Notes under the pieces: model-generated | The model's input: the letters and a program-made list of their open reading frames with translations, nothing else | The model's database searches: none | What the model was told of the DNA's origin: nothing | Part shown: positions 15,113 through 22,856 of the stretch, piece by piece | How the letters are laid out: every line of letters begins with the position of its first letter | Position numbering within the stretch: position 1 is the stretch's first letter | Position numbers and translations under genes: made by a program | From: a virus | IMG/VR virus record: IMGVR_UViG_3300032288_002821 | Location: 1 to 23,527 of that record | Reading direction: 5' to 3' (one strand) | DNA length: 23,527 nucleotides

Positions 15113-15601
15113 TCAAGTCGCGGTAATGTCGCCGTACACGGTGCCGTTGATCGTGAACGTGTTGGGCGAACCCTCCGCAAACTCGATCGTCAGATGACAC
15201 TTGTCGAGCGTCAGCGTGTGGTCCGCGGCATCGCCAAAATCGGTGCCCTCGATCGTGAGACCGACCAGCAGCAGCCACACGTCCGTGTCGCCGCGGCTGA
15301 CGCCTGCGCCGAACGCGCCCTTCTTGTTCACGGCGTCGTAAAGACACTTCTCGGTCGCGTCGCTGAGGTCCGTCATCGTCGCGGTAAACGAGAACGTCGC
15401 AGGCGCGAAGTTCGTCTTGCGGACGTTGTGGAACGACCCGCGATCCAGGTACATCTCGACCTCGGTCTGCGACTGCATGACGTTCGAGATCGAGAAGTCG
15501 CCGGCCTCGTACTGCACGGTCAGCGTGATCGGAGAACCGGACCCGTCGCTAAGGGTGATGGTTCCGTCGCGAAAGTTCTTGGGCTTGCTGGAGATAGCCA
15601 T
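15113..15601 (-). CDS. Major tail tube protein (probable)
   Basis: This 162-residue protein is beta-rich, with segments GTITLSDGSGSPITLTVQYE, VEMYLDRGSFHNVRK, FSFTATMTDL and HLTIEFAEGSPNTFTINGTV, as expected for the tube subunit of a long-tailed phage. It lies between the tail terminator and the tail chaperones, its conserved place. The start ATG (15601) has GAGGTG seven bases upstream. A 101-base gap with an 11-pair hairpin follows it, a common arrangement after a highly expressed structural gene. The length is normal for tube proteins without an extra Ig-like domain. Family recognition is by order and composition; no catalytic residues are expected. Confidence 0.75.
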   Translation of the reverse strand: MAISSKPKNFRDGTITLSDGSGSPITLTVQYEAGDFSISNVMQSQTEVEMYLDRGSFHNVRKTNFAPATFSFTATMTDLSDATEKCLYDAVNKKGAFGAGVSRGDTDVWLLLVGLTIEGTDFGDAADHTLTLDKCHLTIEFAEGSPNTFTINGTVYGDITAT

Positions 15602-15609
15602 AGATCACC

Positions 15610-16059
15610 TCATGCTAGGGGCAGGGTATGGGTGACGGACAGGAGCGCCCGACCCACGATCCACTCGCCGGAGTCTAGCACCTCGCGCGTCACGTCTACA
15701 ACACGAACGCTGAGATCACCCGGCCATCCGGCATCGTACCGCATCGCGGCGTTCACTAGCTCCTGCCCGGCGGCTTCCGCCTCGTCGAGCGACACCAGCT
15801 GATCCTTCATGCGAACCCGGTAGGCCCAGATCAAGGTGACCTCGGTCTCGCAGTCCAGCCCCTCCGCGGGGCGTCCACGGTAGGCGCGCGTGTCTGCTGT
15901 CCTGCCGGTCAGCACGGCGAAGAACTTGCCGTGGCCCATGAGGCTTTCCGGGTCGTTCCCGAATCGCTCCGGGACGAAAGGCGACGGACGCCAGCCGGGA
16001 AGCGCATCGAGCAGCGTGTAGAACTTCTGCCGGAGCTGGGCGCGGCTTACCGTGCTCAT
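15610..16059 (-). CDS. Tail terminator protein (probable)
   Basis: This 149-residue protein follows the connector gene and precedes the tube protein, the usual place of the protein that caps the tube end facing the head. It begins MSTVSRAQLRQKFYTLLDAL, has strands LDCETEVTLIWAYRVRM and GRALLSVTHTLPLA, and a helix LDEAEAAGQELVNAAM, which fits the alpha/beta layout of gpU-like terminators. The ATG at 16059 forms an ATGA overlap with the upstream stop, which I prefer over a start four codons earlier. No cysteine cluster or enzymatic motif is seen apart from a single Cys. Confidence 0.65.
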   Translation of the reverse strand: MSTVSRAQLRQKFYTLLDALPGWRPSPFVPERFGNDPESLMGHGKFFAVLTGRTADTRAYRGRPAEGLDCETEVTLIWAYRVRMKDQLVSLDEAEAAGQELVNAAMRYDAGWPGDLSVRVVDVTREVLDSGEWIVGRALLSVTHTLPLA

Positions 16060-16808
16060 TGTTGGTACCACGGGTTCGACCCGCGGCTAGCCAGCCACCA
16101 CGTCGGCGTTCCCGCCTGCCGGCGGTTCGGGTCGGGCCGGTTCTCGTCGTTCTCGTCATAGGCGAACGTGAGCCGGCCCCACGCCTCCTCGTACTGCCGC
16201 CCGTACTGGTCCGCGAGCTGCTGGTAGCGACCGTCTCCGGCGCTCGTCGCGTAGTCGTTGAACAGCAGATGCAGCGTCAAGCAGGCGTGCACCTCGCGAA
16301 ACGCGGACGGCGACATGACCAACCAAGGCCGCTTGCCGGTGCCGATGAGCCTGTTGTTGATGATCGCCCAGGCTTCGTCCAGGTAATCTTGCTCCGACGT
16401 GACGCTAGCTTCCCGGAGCTGCGCGAGGTCGCGATGCCGGCGCAGGAGATCCGCGTCGGTCACGACCGGGTAGAGCGAACGCCGCACCAGCGACCCGTCC
16501 GTGCGGAACGTGTGGACCACGCCATCGGGCATCGTCAGCGACCACTCAAACAGCCAGCCATCCGCGTAAGGGAGGCTCGCCAAGAGCGAGGACTGAACCG
16601 TCGCCGTCGCGACGCTGCCGACGATCGGGGCCGCAACGATGATTAGCTGCGACCCATCGGGCTTCTGAATGCGGCACGCACCCGTAGTCGTCGGCGCGAC
16701 CAACGCTCCGAGCCGGTACACGGGGCACCGGATCGTGTTGTTGCGGCCTCGCTCCAGCGTCTCTGGGACGATGAAGCGCGCCGTGTAGAGCGTGTCGGTC
16801 GCGCTCAC
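16056..16808 (-). CDS. Head-tail connector with an N-terminal beta domain
   Basis: This 250-residue protein appears to have two parts. Residues 1-115 are beta-rich (NTIRCPVYRLGALVAPTTTG, GWLFEWSLTMPDGVVHTF) like a small Ig-type domain. Residues 117-235 are helical (ADLLRRHRDLAQLREASV, EQDYLDEAWAIINNRLIG, AFREVHACLTLHLLF), as in gp6-like adaptors that sit under the portal. The C-terminal tail is Pro/Trp/Arg-rich. It starts at GTG 16808, three bases after the stop of a 74-residue gene. In other phages the helical adaptor is often a protein of about 100 residues alone, so the N-terminal addition is notable. The function follows from order and predicted fold. Confidence 0.6.
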   Translation of the reverse strand: MSATDTLYTARFIVPETLERGRNNTIRCPVYRLGALVAPTTTGACRIQKPDGSQLIIVAAPIVGSVATATVQSSLLASLPYADGWLFEWSLTMPDGVVHTFRTDGSLVRRSLYPVVTDADLLRRHRDLAQLREASVTSEQDYLDEAWAIINNRLIGTGKRPWLVMSPSAFREVHACLTLHLLFNDYATSAGDGRYQQLADQYGRQYEEAWGRLTFAYDENDENRPDPNRRQAGTPTWWLASRGSNPWYQQ

Positions 16809-16811
16809 GGC

Positions 16812-17036
16812 TTAGGCCAGAGCCGACCAGGCGCCAGCCGCACGCGCGTAGATCGTGTTGCCGGCGGTGCCGTCGACCCGCATGTAGATCGAACCGTTCG
16901 GCTCGGAAGCGGACGGAACGCCAACGCCCGTGGTGATGGTCGGGCTATTCGCGAGGCCGCCAGCCGGCGTGCCCTTGATGACCAGACCAACGAGCGCCAT
17001 ACCGGCGCGGCGATTCTCGGAAACCTTCACAGCCAT
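16812..17036 (-). CDS. Small head-region protein with GSIYMRVDG motif
   Basis: This 74-residue protein begins MAVKVSENRRAGMALVGLVI. Its C-terminal part, GVGVPSASEPNGSIYMRVDG then NTIYARAAGAWSALA, is a short beta motif repeated in many phage structural proteins, often at fibre or head-fibre ends. The ATG has GGAGG five bases upstream. It lies between the coat gene and the connector, so a minor virion protein, decoration or head-fibre subunit is plausible. There is no transmembrane segment. The role is inferred from position and motif only. Confidence 0.6.
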   Translation of the reverse strand: MAVKVSENRRAGMALVGLVIKGTPAGGLANSPTITTGVGVPSASEPNGSIYMRVDGTAGNTIYARAAGAWSALA

Positions 17037-17054
17037 CGGATCCTCCGATACGGG

Positions 17055-17201
17055 CTAGCGCCCGCGGTTGTTCACTTGACGATCCCAGCGTACCACAACC
17101 TCGCGCGACTTGCGCTCAGCATCTTGCGGACGCATCCCGCCCTTCTCGAGCTGGTGTTGAAACTTCTCGCGCGCCTCGCGCACCTTGGATTCTTCAGCCA
17201 C
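17055..17201 (-). CDS. Small basic helical protein
   Basis: This is a 48-residue, highly charged helical protein (VAEESKVREAREKFQHQLEK, then MRPQDAERKSREVVVRWDRQ). I choose the GTG at 17201, which overlaps the previous stop by eight bases; an ATG at 17243 would overlap the previous gene by 50 bases and adds an Arg-rich, less natural extension. The Shine-Dalgarno sequence is weak. Its place among head genes suggests a small assembly factor, but no family is recognised. A missed gene of this size may easily be skipped by automated callers. Confidence 0.45.
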   Translation of the reverse strand: MAEESKVREAREKFQHQLEKGGMRPQDAERKSREVVVRWDRQVNNRGR

Positions 17202-17826
17202 GGCGCCCACGCTTCGCAGGCTCCACCGCCGGCGGGTTCTCAAGCGCGGCCTGCATGGCCGTCAGCTTCGCAAGGTCACGGTCATAGCGCGCCTTGACGG
17301 TCGGCTCATGCAGCCGGTTCGCGTTGTTCTCGACGCGCTGACGCTGACTCTCGATCATGGCCTCGGCCACCATCGGGTCCATCGGCGCGACGTAGCCGTC
17401 AGCGATCAACCCGCGCAGGAACGCGCGATAGCCGTCCTGGTCCGTCGTCATCACGACCTGGGTGCCAACCTGCCGCGGGGTCTCCCATCGGGACAGATGC
17501 ACCGGGCCGTTGCGACCGTCGTAAACCGTCACATAGCCACCATCGACTGCGTCCCACGGGATGATCGACCAGCCGCCCTTGCGGAGCAGCGTTTCGGCGT
17601 GCGCCGTGTCGCCATCCTTGGTGACGTTCTTAGCGCCGGGGCGCTGAGAGAGACGGGAGAGAACGGGCAGCCATTCTCCGTCCAGAAACTGCCACCGGTT
17701 CGGATGGGCGATGTACCAGAACGGCGGGTCGGCATCCATGCCGAGCTTTGCCGAATGGGTCGCCGGCGGGGACGCCGGGCGCCCTCCGAATCCGGTGTTG
17801 CTGTCGCTGGTGAGCCTAGCTGCCAC
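17194..17826 (-). CDS. Conserved head-region protein, function unknown
   Basis: This 210-residue protein directly follows the coat gene. The start is a GTG (17826) with GGGAGAG just upstream. The N-terminal 30 residues look disordered. Residues 35-160 are Trp-rich and ordered (PPFWYIAHPNRWQFLDGEWL, LLRKGGWSIIPWDAV, GYRAFLRGLIADGYVAP). The C-terminus is a charged helix (about 160-195) ending in KRGRRG, a basic tail that could contact DNA or coat. The position fits a minor head protein or an assembly factor. No protease or nuclease motif is visible. I do not recognise the family. Confidence 0.6.
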   Translation of the reverse strand: MAARLTSDSNTGFGGRPASPPATHSAKLGMDADPPFWYIAHPNRWQFLDGEWLPVLSRLSQRPGAKNVTKDGDTAHAETLLRKGGWSIIPWDAVDGGYVTVYDGRNGPVHLSRWETPRQVGTQVVMTTDQDGYRAFLRGLIADGYVAPMDPMVAEAMIESQRQRVENNANRLHEPTVKARYDRDLAKLTAMQAALENPPAVEPAKRGRRG

Positions 17827-17847
17827 GTTCTCTCCCGGTGGATGACC

Positions 17848-18771
17848 TTACAGGTCGGTGATGATCGACACGCCCATCGCGTCCTGCACCTTGGCGACGC
17901 CGGCGTAGTAGTTGCCGACGATCTTCGTCAGAGCGGACGAGGCGTCGCGCTCGAACTCGACGACCAGCGGGGTGCCCGCCGGCTGCACGATGCCACCCGC
18001 GCCGGTGATGGCGTAGGGGGAACCCTCGGCCATCGCCACCGCGCCGTAGCCGAACATCGCACCCGCACGGTCGGCGCCGGCGTTGGCGCTGACGACCTTG
18101 GAGGACACGAAAATGTCGACGCCGTTGAACATACCCGCGAAACCCTGACCCTTGATGTTGAGCATCTCCTGCGTGGCCGGCACGAACTGCGACGGACCCG
18201 CCTCGGCGCGGAGGCTCGCCTGAAAGTCGGCAAGCTGACGCGGGTGCAGGATGCAGATGTACGGACCCGCCACGCTCTGGAGCGTGAGCGCGAACTGCGC
18301 GGAGTAGAAGTCATCGACGGACATGTCGACGCCGCTGGTGCCAACGACGGTCGTGAAGTCGTCGATCACGTTGCAAAGCAGGCTCTGAAACGTCATGAGC
18401 GTCGAGCCGACCATGCTCTCGGCCAGGCGCTGCACGTTCAGACCGACGCTATCCGTGAGGTTCGCGAGGTCCGAGATCGAGTACTGCAGCGCGTTGCGCG
18501 CCACGGTCACGTTGACGCCCGACTCGGTAAGCGCGGTGTTGGAGACCGCGGAACCGTCCGCAACGCTGGACATGATGTCCGAGCCATCCAGGCCGACCAC
18601 GGGGATCTGCACGGTCGAGGAACCGCGGCCCGCGACGTTGCCGAGACGCAGGATGGACGGGTGCATGTGGAGGCTCGCGCGGTCGGCGAGCTTGAGGACG
18701 ATCTCCTGGTGGAGAACGGCGGCGAGACGGGCGGACCCCGAAAGGTCGGCAAAGAGAACTTCGTTAGCCAT
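17848..18771 (-). CDS. Major capsid protein, probable HK97 fold
   Basis: This 307-residue protein lies just below the scaffold gene, where the coat gene is expected. It begins MANEVLFADLSGSARLAAVL, has VQIPVVGLDG then a long central region with TESGVNVTVARNALQYSISD (spine-helix area), PYICILHPRQLADFQASL, and a C-terminal AGTPLVVEFERDASSALTKI then VGNYYAGVAKVQDAMGV, typical of HK97-like coats in which late strands carry RD and YYG segments. Length and lack of an N-terminal pro-region agree with a separate scaffold. The ATG has GAGG six bases upstream, and a good promoter-like sequence with short hairpins lies in the 105-base leader. Confidence 0.82.
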   Translation of the reverse strand: MANEVLFADLSGSARLAAVLHQEIVLKLADRASLHMHPSILRLGNVAGRGSSTVQIPVVGLDGSDIMSSVADGSAVSNTALTESGVNVTVARNALQYSISDLANLTDSVGLNVQRLAESMVGSTLMTFQSLLCNVIDDFTTVVGTSGVDMSVDDFYSAQFALTLQSVAGPYICILHPRQLADFQASLRAEAGPSQFVPATQEMLNIKGQGFAGMFNGVDIFVSSKVVSANAGADRAGAMFGYGAVAMAEGSPYAITGAGGIVQPAGTPLVVEFERDASSALTKIVGNYYAGVAKVQDAMGVSIITDL

Positions 18772-18851
18772 GATAAACCTCGTGCGAACGGGTAGTGGTT
18801 GGTGATCAACCCGGCATCGCTGTTACGGGGCTCGACCCGGCGGGTACCGCT

Positions 18852-18880
18852 ACCCTAGAGGGACCGTGACAACTTGTCAA
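18852..18880 (-). promoter_or_regulatory. Candidate sigma70 promoter for the coat gene
   Basis: On the minus strand a perfect TTGACA (18880-18875) is followed after 17 bases by TAGGGT (18857-18852), which keeps the T1, A2 and T6 of a -10 box. The -35 box overlaps the scaffold stop codon. The predicted leader of about 75 bases contains short inverted repeats (18797-18811, 18835-18845, 18842-18855). This is unusual within a phage operon and may raise coat expression. Confidence 0.5.
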
Positions 18881-19464
18881 CCGCGGATGCCCGCCATGAT
18901 CGCCTCGCGGTGCGCGCGGTACTCAGCCGGAGACATACGGCTAATCGCCTCCGGCGAGAACGCGGACGGCGCACCGACGCCCACGCTGGGAGCCTTCGCG
19001 CCGGCGTTCGCCGGTGGAGGCGTAATCGCCTGCGGGCCCGTGCTGGAACTGCCGGGGGAGACCGGCGCTGGCGCGCTTGGCAGGTACGCGCGGACTGCCT
19101 TTGGCAGCGCGTCCACGCCCTCAAGCCATGCCCCAAGTTCTGGACGGTTGTCCTTTGGGAGCCGGTCATAGGCCATGCGGACGAACTCGATCCCCTCGGC
19201 GTCGGTGATGCCACGCGCGAACAGCTCGCGCTCGACCTTCCACGTCTGCTCCGCGGTCGTGTGCCGGGTCTCCCATTCGGAGATCTGCGACTTGTAGGTC
19301 TCGACCTGCTTGCCCAGCTCGGCGGCTTCCGCGATGCGGGCCTGCGCCTCCTCGAGCTGCGCGCGGAGCTGCTTGCGCTCCGCAGTCAACGAGCGGATCC
19401 GATCCTCCGCACGCGAGCCGGTGTCACCGTCGAGGCTTGCGCCTCCCACGATCTCGTCGCTCAT
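18877..19464 (-). CDS. Capsid scaffold protein (probable)
   Basis: This 195-residue protein lies between portal and coat genes. The N-terminal half is a long charged coiled coil (residues about 20-80: EDRIRSLTAERKQLRAQLEE...). The middle is Pro/Ala/Ser-rich and disordered (130-170). The C-terminus is a short helical pair (PEAISRMSPAEYRAHREAIM), as in scaffolds where a C-terminal helix-loop-helix binds the coat. It should fill the procapsid and leave before or during DNA packaging. It overlaps the gene above by four bases (ATGA), with GGAGAAGGA upstream of the start. No protease triad is seen, so scaffold exit may not need cleavage. Confidence 0.75.
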   Translation of the reverse strand: MSDEIVGGASLDGDTGSRAEDRIRSLTAERKQLRAQLEEAQARIAEAAELGKQVETYKSQISEWETRHTTAEQTWKVERELFARGITDAEGIEFVRMAYDRLPKDNRPELGAWLEGVDALPKAVRAYLPSAPAPVSPGSSSTGPQAITPPPANAGAKAPSVGVGAPSAFSPEAISRMSPAEYRAHREAIMAGIRG

Positions 19465-19880
19465 TCCTTCTCCTGCTTCGTCTGCTCGTAGACCCGCAGG
19501 ATGCGTTCGGCGTACCGACGCCCCGCAGTACCTCCCCAGAGGTACCAGGCGATAAGACCAGCACTAGGGTAACCGGGATGCCCGCGCTTTGCAGCCGGGG
19601 CATCTAGGTCGCCTTCGTGGCGGTCGAAATAAGCCTTCATGCGGCGGACAGTCTCCACCGACAGAACCGAACGGTTCGCGAGCTGCGAGGCGCGGCGCGC
19701 ACCAATTAGCGTACCGCCTCGCCCGTACTCACGGCGCAACGCGAGCCCGCGCTTTGCGATGCGGGCGACCTCCGGTGGAGGCTTGAAGCCCAGCGCCTCC
19801 GCGTCACGCTGGAACGCCCGCAGCACGTCCGGATGGACTGCTCCTAGGTACCTGCGCTGACGTTCGGAGACAACCGGCAC
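19461..19880 (-). CDS. Small phage protein with RGLxLRREYGRGGT domain
   Basis: This 139-residue protein carries a widespread but uncharacterised phage domain, recognisable from ARIAKRGLALRREYGRGGT, then RASQLANRSVLSVETVRRM, FDRHEGD, and AGLIAWYLWGGTAGRRYAER. It is often met in phage head modules and sometimes as part of larger proteins. It starts at a GTG (19880), two bases after the portal stop, with GAGG seven bases upstream. The strongly basic, helical composition suggests binding to DNA or to an acidic partner. The portal's acidic C-terminal tail, encoded immediately upstream, is one possible partner. The function is unknown. Confidence 0.65.
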   Translation of the reverse strand: MPVVSERQRRYLGAVHPDVLRAFQRDAEALGFKPPPEVARIAKRGLALRREYGRGGTLIGARRASQLANRSVLSVETVRRMKAYFDRHEGDLDAPAAKRGHPGYPSAGLIAWYLWGGTAGRRYAERILRVYEQTKQEKE

Positions 19881-19882
19881 CG

Positions 19883-21433
19883 CTAATCCTCGGACTCGGA
19901 CTCGGCGCGCTCCTCCTGGGCCTCCAGCTCCGGCGATTCCATCGCCTCATGCTCTGCGGTCTCCTCGGACTCCTCCTCGGTGTCCTCAAGGCGGCGACCG
20001 TTCAGCATGTCGATCTCAGCCAGCACGGCTACCGCGTCCTGCTCGGACATGGAGTCGTCAAACAGGCGGATCGCCTCGACGCGGGACAGTAGACCGGCCT
20101 CCAGCATCTCCAACGCGTGACGCCTGCGGGCCTCCATCTCCTGCCCGCTAAGCGGGATGGCCCGATAGCTGACGCTGTACCCGCTCTCCGGGTAGTCGCT
20201 GCCGGTGGCCCGGTTCATGAGGATCGCGGTGATCATCACCAAGCGTTCGTCGGCCTCGCGGAACGACGCGGCGTAGCGGCGCTGCGCGTCCCGCTTGCCC
20301 TCGTTCGACAGAGCGATCGCGTAGCCGGAGCGTGCCGTCCCGCCCATGCGCTGAATGTCCGCAGGAGACACGCCCGCGTCCTGCGCGAGACGGTTTGCCA
20401 GCGCGGCGATGACCTGCTCCAGCTCCACCGGGTTTCCGCCGGGGTTCCATTGGCCAACGAGCGGCTGTTGTTCGTCCGTTGCCCGCAGCGCAAGCACGGT
20501 CGCGGAGTCGGTGACGATCTCGAAACGCTGCCCGCGAAGGCTACCCTCGATGGTCGCGCCGACCGGCTCCGCGCCGACGACGTACCGTTGAGGCCACGAA
20601 GCATCCTTGATGATGTGGGACAGGTGGCAATAGTGAACCGCGAGGTTCAACGATCCTTCGACCACCTCCCGGTTTTCGTAGGGGTCAAACAGCCGGTCGC
20701 CCGTGATCTGCGCGTGGTAGAGCACATAGGGCAGGACCGGCGTCCCGTCCGCGCGTCGGTACGGGTAGGCCGCGCCGCTGTAGTCGGCCCCAAGATACGC
20801 CGCGGTCACGTCCGTTCCAAGCGTCCCGTTAGCCTCGACCAGATGGACCCGGTAGCTAGGGGAGGCCGGATCGCTGACGTCCAGAACGTCCCACGTCCAG
20901 ACCGTCGCCTTACCGTCCAGCGCACGACGCAGGCGCAGCTCCCAGACCTCGACCGGGTAGCCTGGACGATCGGCGTGCGCCCACGCGAGCGTCATGTCGG
21001 GCGGGATCGGACGGTAGCTAATGCGACCCTCTGCGTCGACATGCACGCGGATCCAGTATTCTCGGCACCCAATCACGCGCTCCTGATGGCGCTGCATCGC
21101 GGGCCAAAGGCCGCTATCATCAATCTTCTTGATCAGATCCTCGGCGGGGTCTCCGATGCCAGGCTCGGAGCCTGGGCCGGCGCTGTAGTGGCGCACGTCC
21201 GGAGGAGACACATAGAGCGCGCTCATCTCCCGGCAGATGATCCGGAACGGGTTGGAGCTGAGATCGGGGATACCCCATGCCTGCCGACGCACGGTCCCAA
21301 GCATGATCTCCAGCCGGTCAACGAGATCCTGTTCCCACGTCCCCTCAAGAAGCCTGCGCCGCAGGCGCGTGTGCTCCCACCGCTTCGCCTCTAGCGGGTC
21401 TTTCGGAACGGGGGGGAGGTTCTCGTAGATCAT
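19883..21433 (-). CDS. Portal protein
   Basis: This 516-residue protein should form the dodecameric ring at the DNA entry vertex. It follows the large terminase and precedes the scaffold. Portal-like parts are a helical N-terminus, WIRVHVDAEGRISYRPIPPD in the wing region, a late long-helix segment (ARSGYAIALSNEGKRDAQRR then ADERLVMITAILMNRATG), and a C-terminal GLLSRVEAIRLFDDSMSEQD. The last 35 residues are a striking Glu/Ser run (acidic tail). It starts at ATG 21433, 28 bases after the terminase stop, with only a weak GGGTG as ribosome site. Length is normal for the SPP1/HK97 group. A fused Mu gpF-like domain is absent. Confidence 0.85.
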   Translation of the reverse strand: MIYENLPPVPKDPLEAKRWEHTRLRRRLLEGTWEQDLVDRLEIMLGTVRRQAWGIPDLSSNPFRIICREMSALYVSPPDVRHYSAGPGSEPGIGDPAEDLIKKIDDSGLWPAMQRHQERVIGCREYWIRVHVDAEGRISYRPIPPDMTLAWAHADRPGYPVEVWELRLRRALDGKATVWTWDVLDVSDPASPSYRVHLVEANGTLGTDVTAAYLGADYSGAAYPYRRADGTPVLPYVLYHAQITGDRLFDPYENREVVEGSLNLAVHYCHLSHIIKDASWPQRYVVGAEPVGATIEGSLRGQRFEIVTDSATVLALRATDEQQPLVGQWNPGGNPVELEQVIAALANRLAQDAGVSPADIQRMGGTARSGYAIALSNEGKRDAQRRYAASFREADERLVMITAILMNRATGSDYPESGYSVSYRAIPLSGQEMEARRRHALEMLEAGLLSRVEAIRLFDDSMSEQDAVAVLAEIDMLNGRRLEDTEEESEETAEHEAMESPELEAQEERAESESED

Positions 21434-21461
21434 GGTTCACCCGGTCGGAGGCTATCATACA

Positions 21462-22856
21462 TCATCGCATCCGGATTGCCTGCGGCACATAGAGCCGGCG
21501 CGTCACCAGCTCGACCGCGCCGTAACGCAGGGAGTCGATCCCGTGCTTATGCTCGTCGTCATCTCCGCACCAATGCCGGAGATCCTCGATCAGCGCCTTG
21601 CACCGCGGGTGAATGTGGAAGTCCTCCGGGCGCAGCATGGCCGCATGTAGGATGCGTGCGCCCTCAAAAACGCTGCCTCGTGGCTTCCAAGCGGTCGAAA
21701 TGCGGAACGGAAGCGACCCGATCGGGAGCTTGAGCACGCGTTCGAAGCCCTGCATCAGCAGCGCGTTCGACTTCTTCCCGCCCCACGTTCGCCCGCCGTG
21801 CTTGCGGTCTCCGACCCAGCGGTCCACGCTCTCCACGGTCAGACCGTTCCGCTTAAGCATCGCGAGAATGTCGTGCGCGTCCTGTTCGGGAGTCGTGAGA
21901 CCGGACGAAATCGCCTGGTCGAGAATCCAGAACCGCGGGTTGCCCTCATGCCCGCCGGTGCGGTCGACCGCGCAAAGGGTCGCCACCTGGGAGCCCTCGG
22001 TGGAGCCATGGTCGATCCCGATCCCGATCATGACCTCGCCCGCAGGAAGGTCCGTCGTGACGTGCTTCACGTCATCGAACCCAGCGAACACGCGACCCTC
22101 GGAGAACCCGGCAGACCAATCGCCGTGGATGCGCTGCCGGCGCTCCTGCGGGAGATACTGGTTTTCCAGCCGCGCGATCTCGTCGGCCCTCAGAAGGGGT
22201 CGACCTCCGAACGGGGTAAGGTTGTCCTCGGATAGCCCATAGTGCAGATCAACGACCTCGCCTCGATCCACCAGCTCCTTGAGCCATTCGGCAGGCCGGC
22301 CAACCGGCGTAAGCGTGAGCCGGAGCTTCCCGCGCTGTCGCAGGACGCGTGCAGCCAGCTCCGACCAGACCTCCGCGGGAGGCACCTCGTCCATGAGGAC
22401 GTGAGAGATGGTCGCGCCAGCGAGCCCGATCGCACCCTGGTTGCCGGTCTTGATTCGGATGATGGAGCCATTCCGGAACCTGACCACAGGTACGCGACCC
22501 GTAAAGCCCTTGCCCTCGACGAACACGCAGTCGGGCTTTAGCTCACGCTTGGGCACTAGCTGCCAGACCTTCTTCTGAATCGCCAGCGATTGCTCCCAGC
22601 TCACGCAGACGATCCAAATCTCCTGCGGGGGAGCCGGGACTAGCTGGTACGGGTGATCGCCTAAGGCGCGGTAGAGACAGTCCGCCACGCCGGCCCACGT
22701 CTTGCCCAACTGGTTTCCTGCCCGCAGCATCGCGACCGGAGACGAGCACCGCAGGAACGCGAGCTGGGGAGGCGTCGGGCGGAAGTATTGCAGCGGGTCC
22801 AGCTCTACGCGCTTCGCCAGCGTGACTAGACCCGACGCCGCAAGCGCGAGACTCAC
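21462..22856 (-). CDS. terL: Terminase large subunit
   Basis: This 464-residue packaging motor and nuclease pumps DNA into the procapsid through the portal and cuts it. ATPase motifs are clear: Walker A RAGNQLGKT at 45-53, Walker B VLMDE at 153-157 and a coupling motif TLTP at 181-184. The C-terminal nuclease (RNase H-like) shows candidate metal ligands D282 in GIGIDHGSTEG, D345 or D350 in VDRWVGDRK, and D441 in HGIDSLRYG. The start is a GTG that overlaps the small subunit stop (GTGA). Whether packaging is headful or cos cannot be told from the protein by eye. Confidence 0.93.
   Translation of the reverse strand: MSLALAASGLVTLAKRVELDPLQYFRPTPPQLAFLRCSSPVAMLRAGNQLGKTWAGVADCLYRALGDHPYQLVPAPPQEIWIVCVSWEQSLAIQKKVWQLVPKRELKPDCVFVEGKGFTGRVPVVRFRNGSIIRIKTGNQGAIGLAGATISHVLMDEVPPAEVWSELAARVLRQRGKLRLTLTPVGRPAEWLKELVDRGEVVDLHYGLSEDNLTPFGGRPLLRADEIARLENQYLPQERRQRIHGDWSAGFSEGRVFAGFDDVKHVTTDLPAGEVMIGIGIDHGSTEGSQVATLCAVDRTGGHEGNPRFWILDQAISSGLTTPEQDAHDILAMLKRNGLTVESVDRWVGDRKHGGRTWGGKKSNALLMQGFERVLKLPIGSLPFRISTAWKPRGSVFEGARILHAAMLRPEDFHIHPRCKALIEDLRHWCGDDDEHKHGIDSLRYGAVELVTRRLYVPQAIRMR

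Noticed and set aside
17185-18795. A 536-codon plus-strand frame antisense to the coat gene
   Set aside because: Composition is His/Arg/Asp-rich with no domain, and the minus strand encodes a recognisable coat protein with a good ribosome site.
20117-21394. A 425-codon plus-strand frame antisense to the portal gene
   Set aside because: Shadow frame with no motif; the minus strand is clearly a portal gene.
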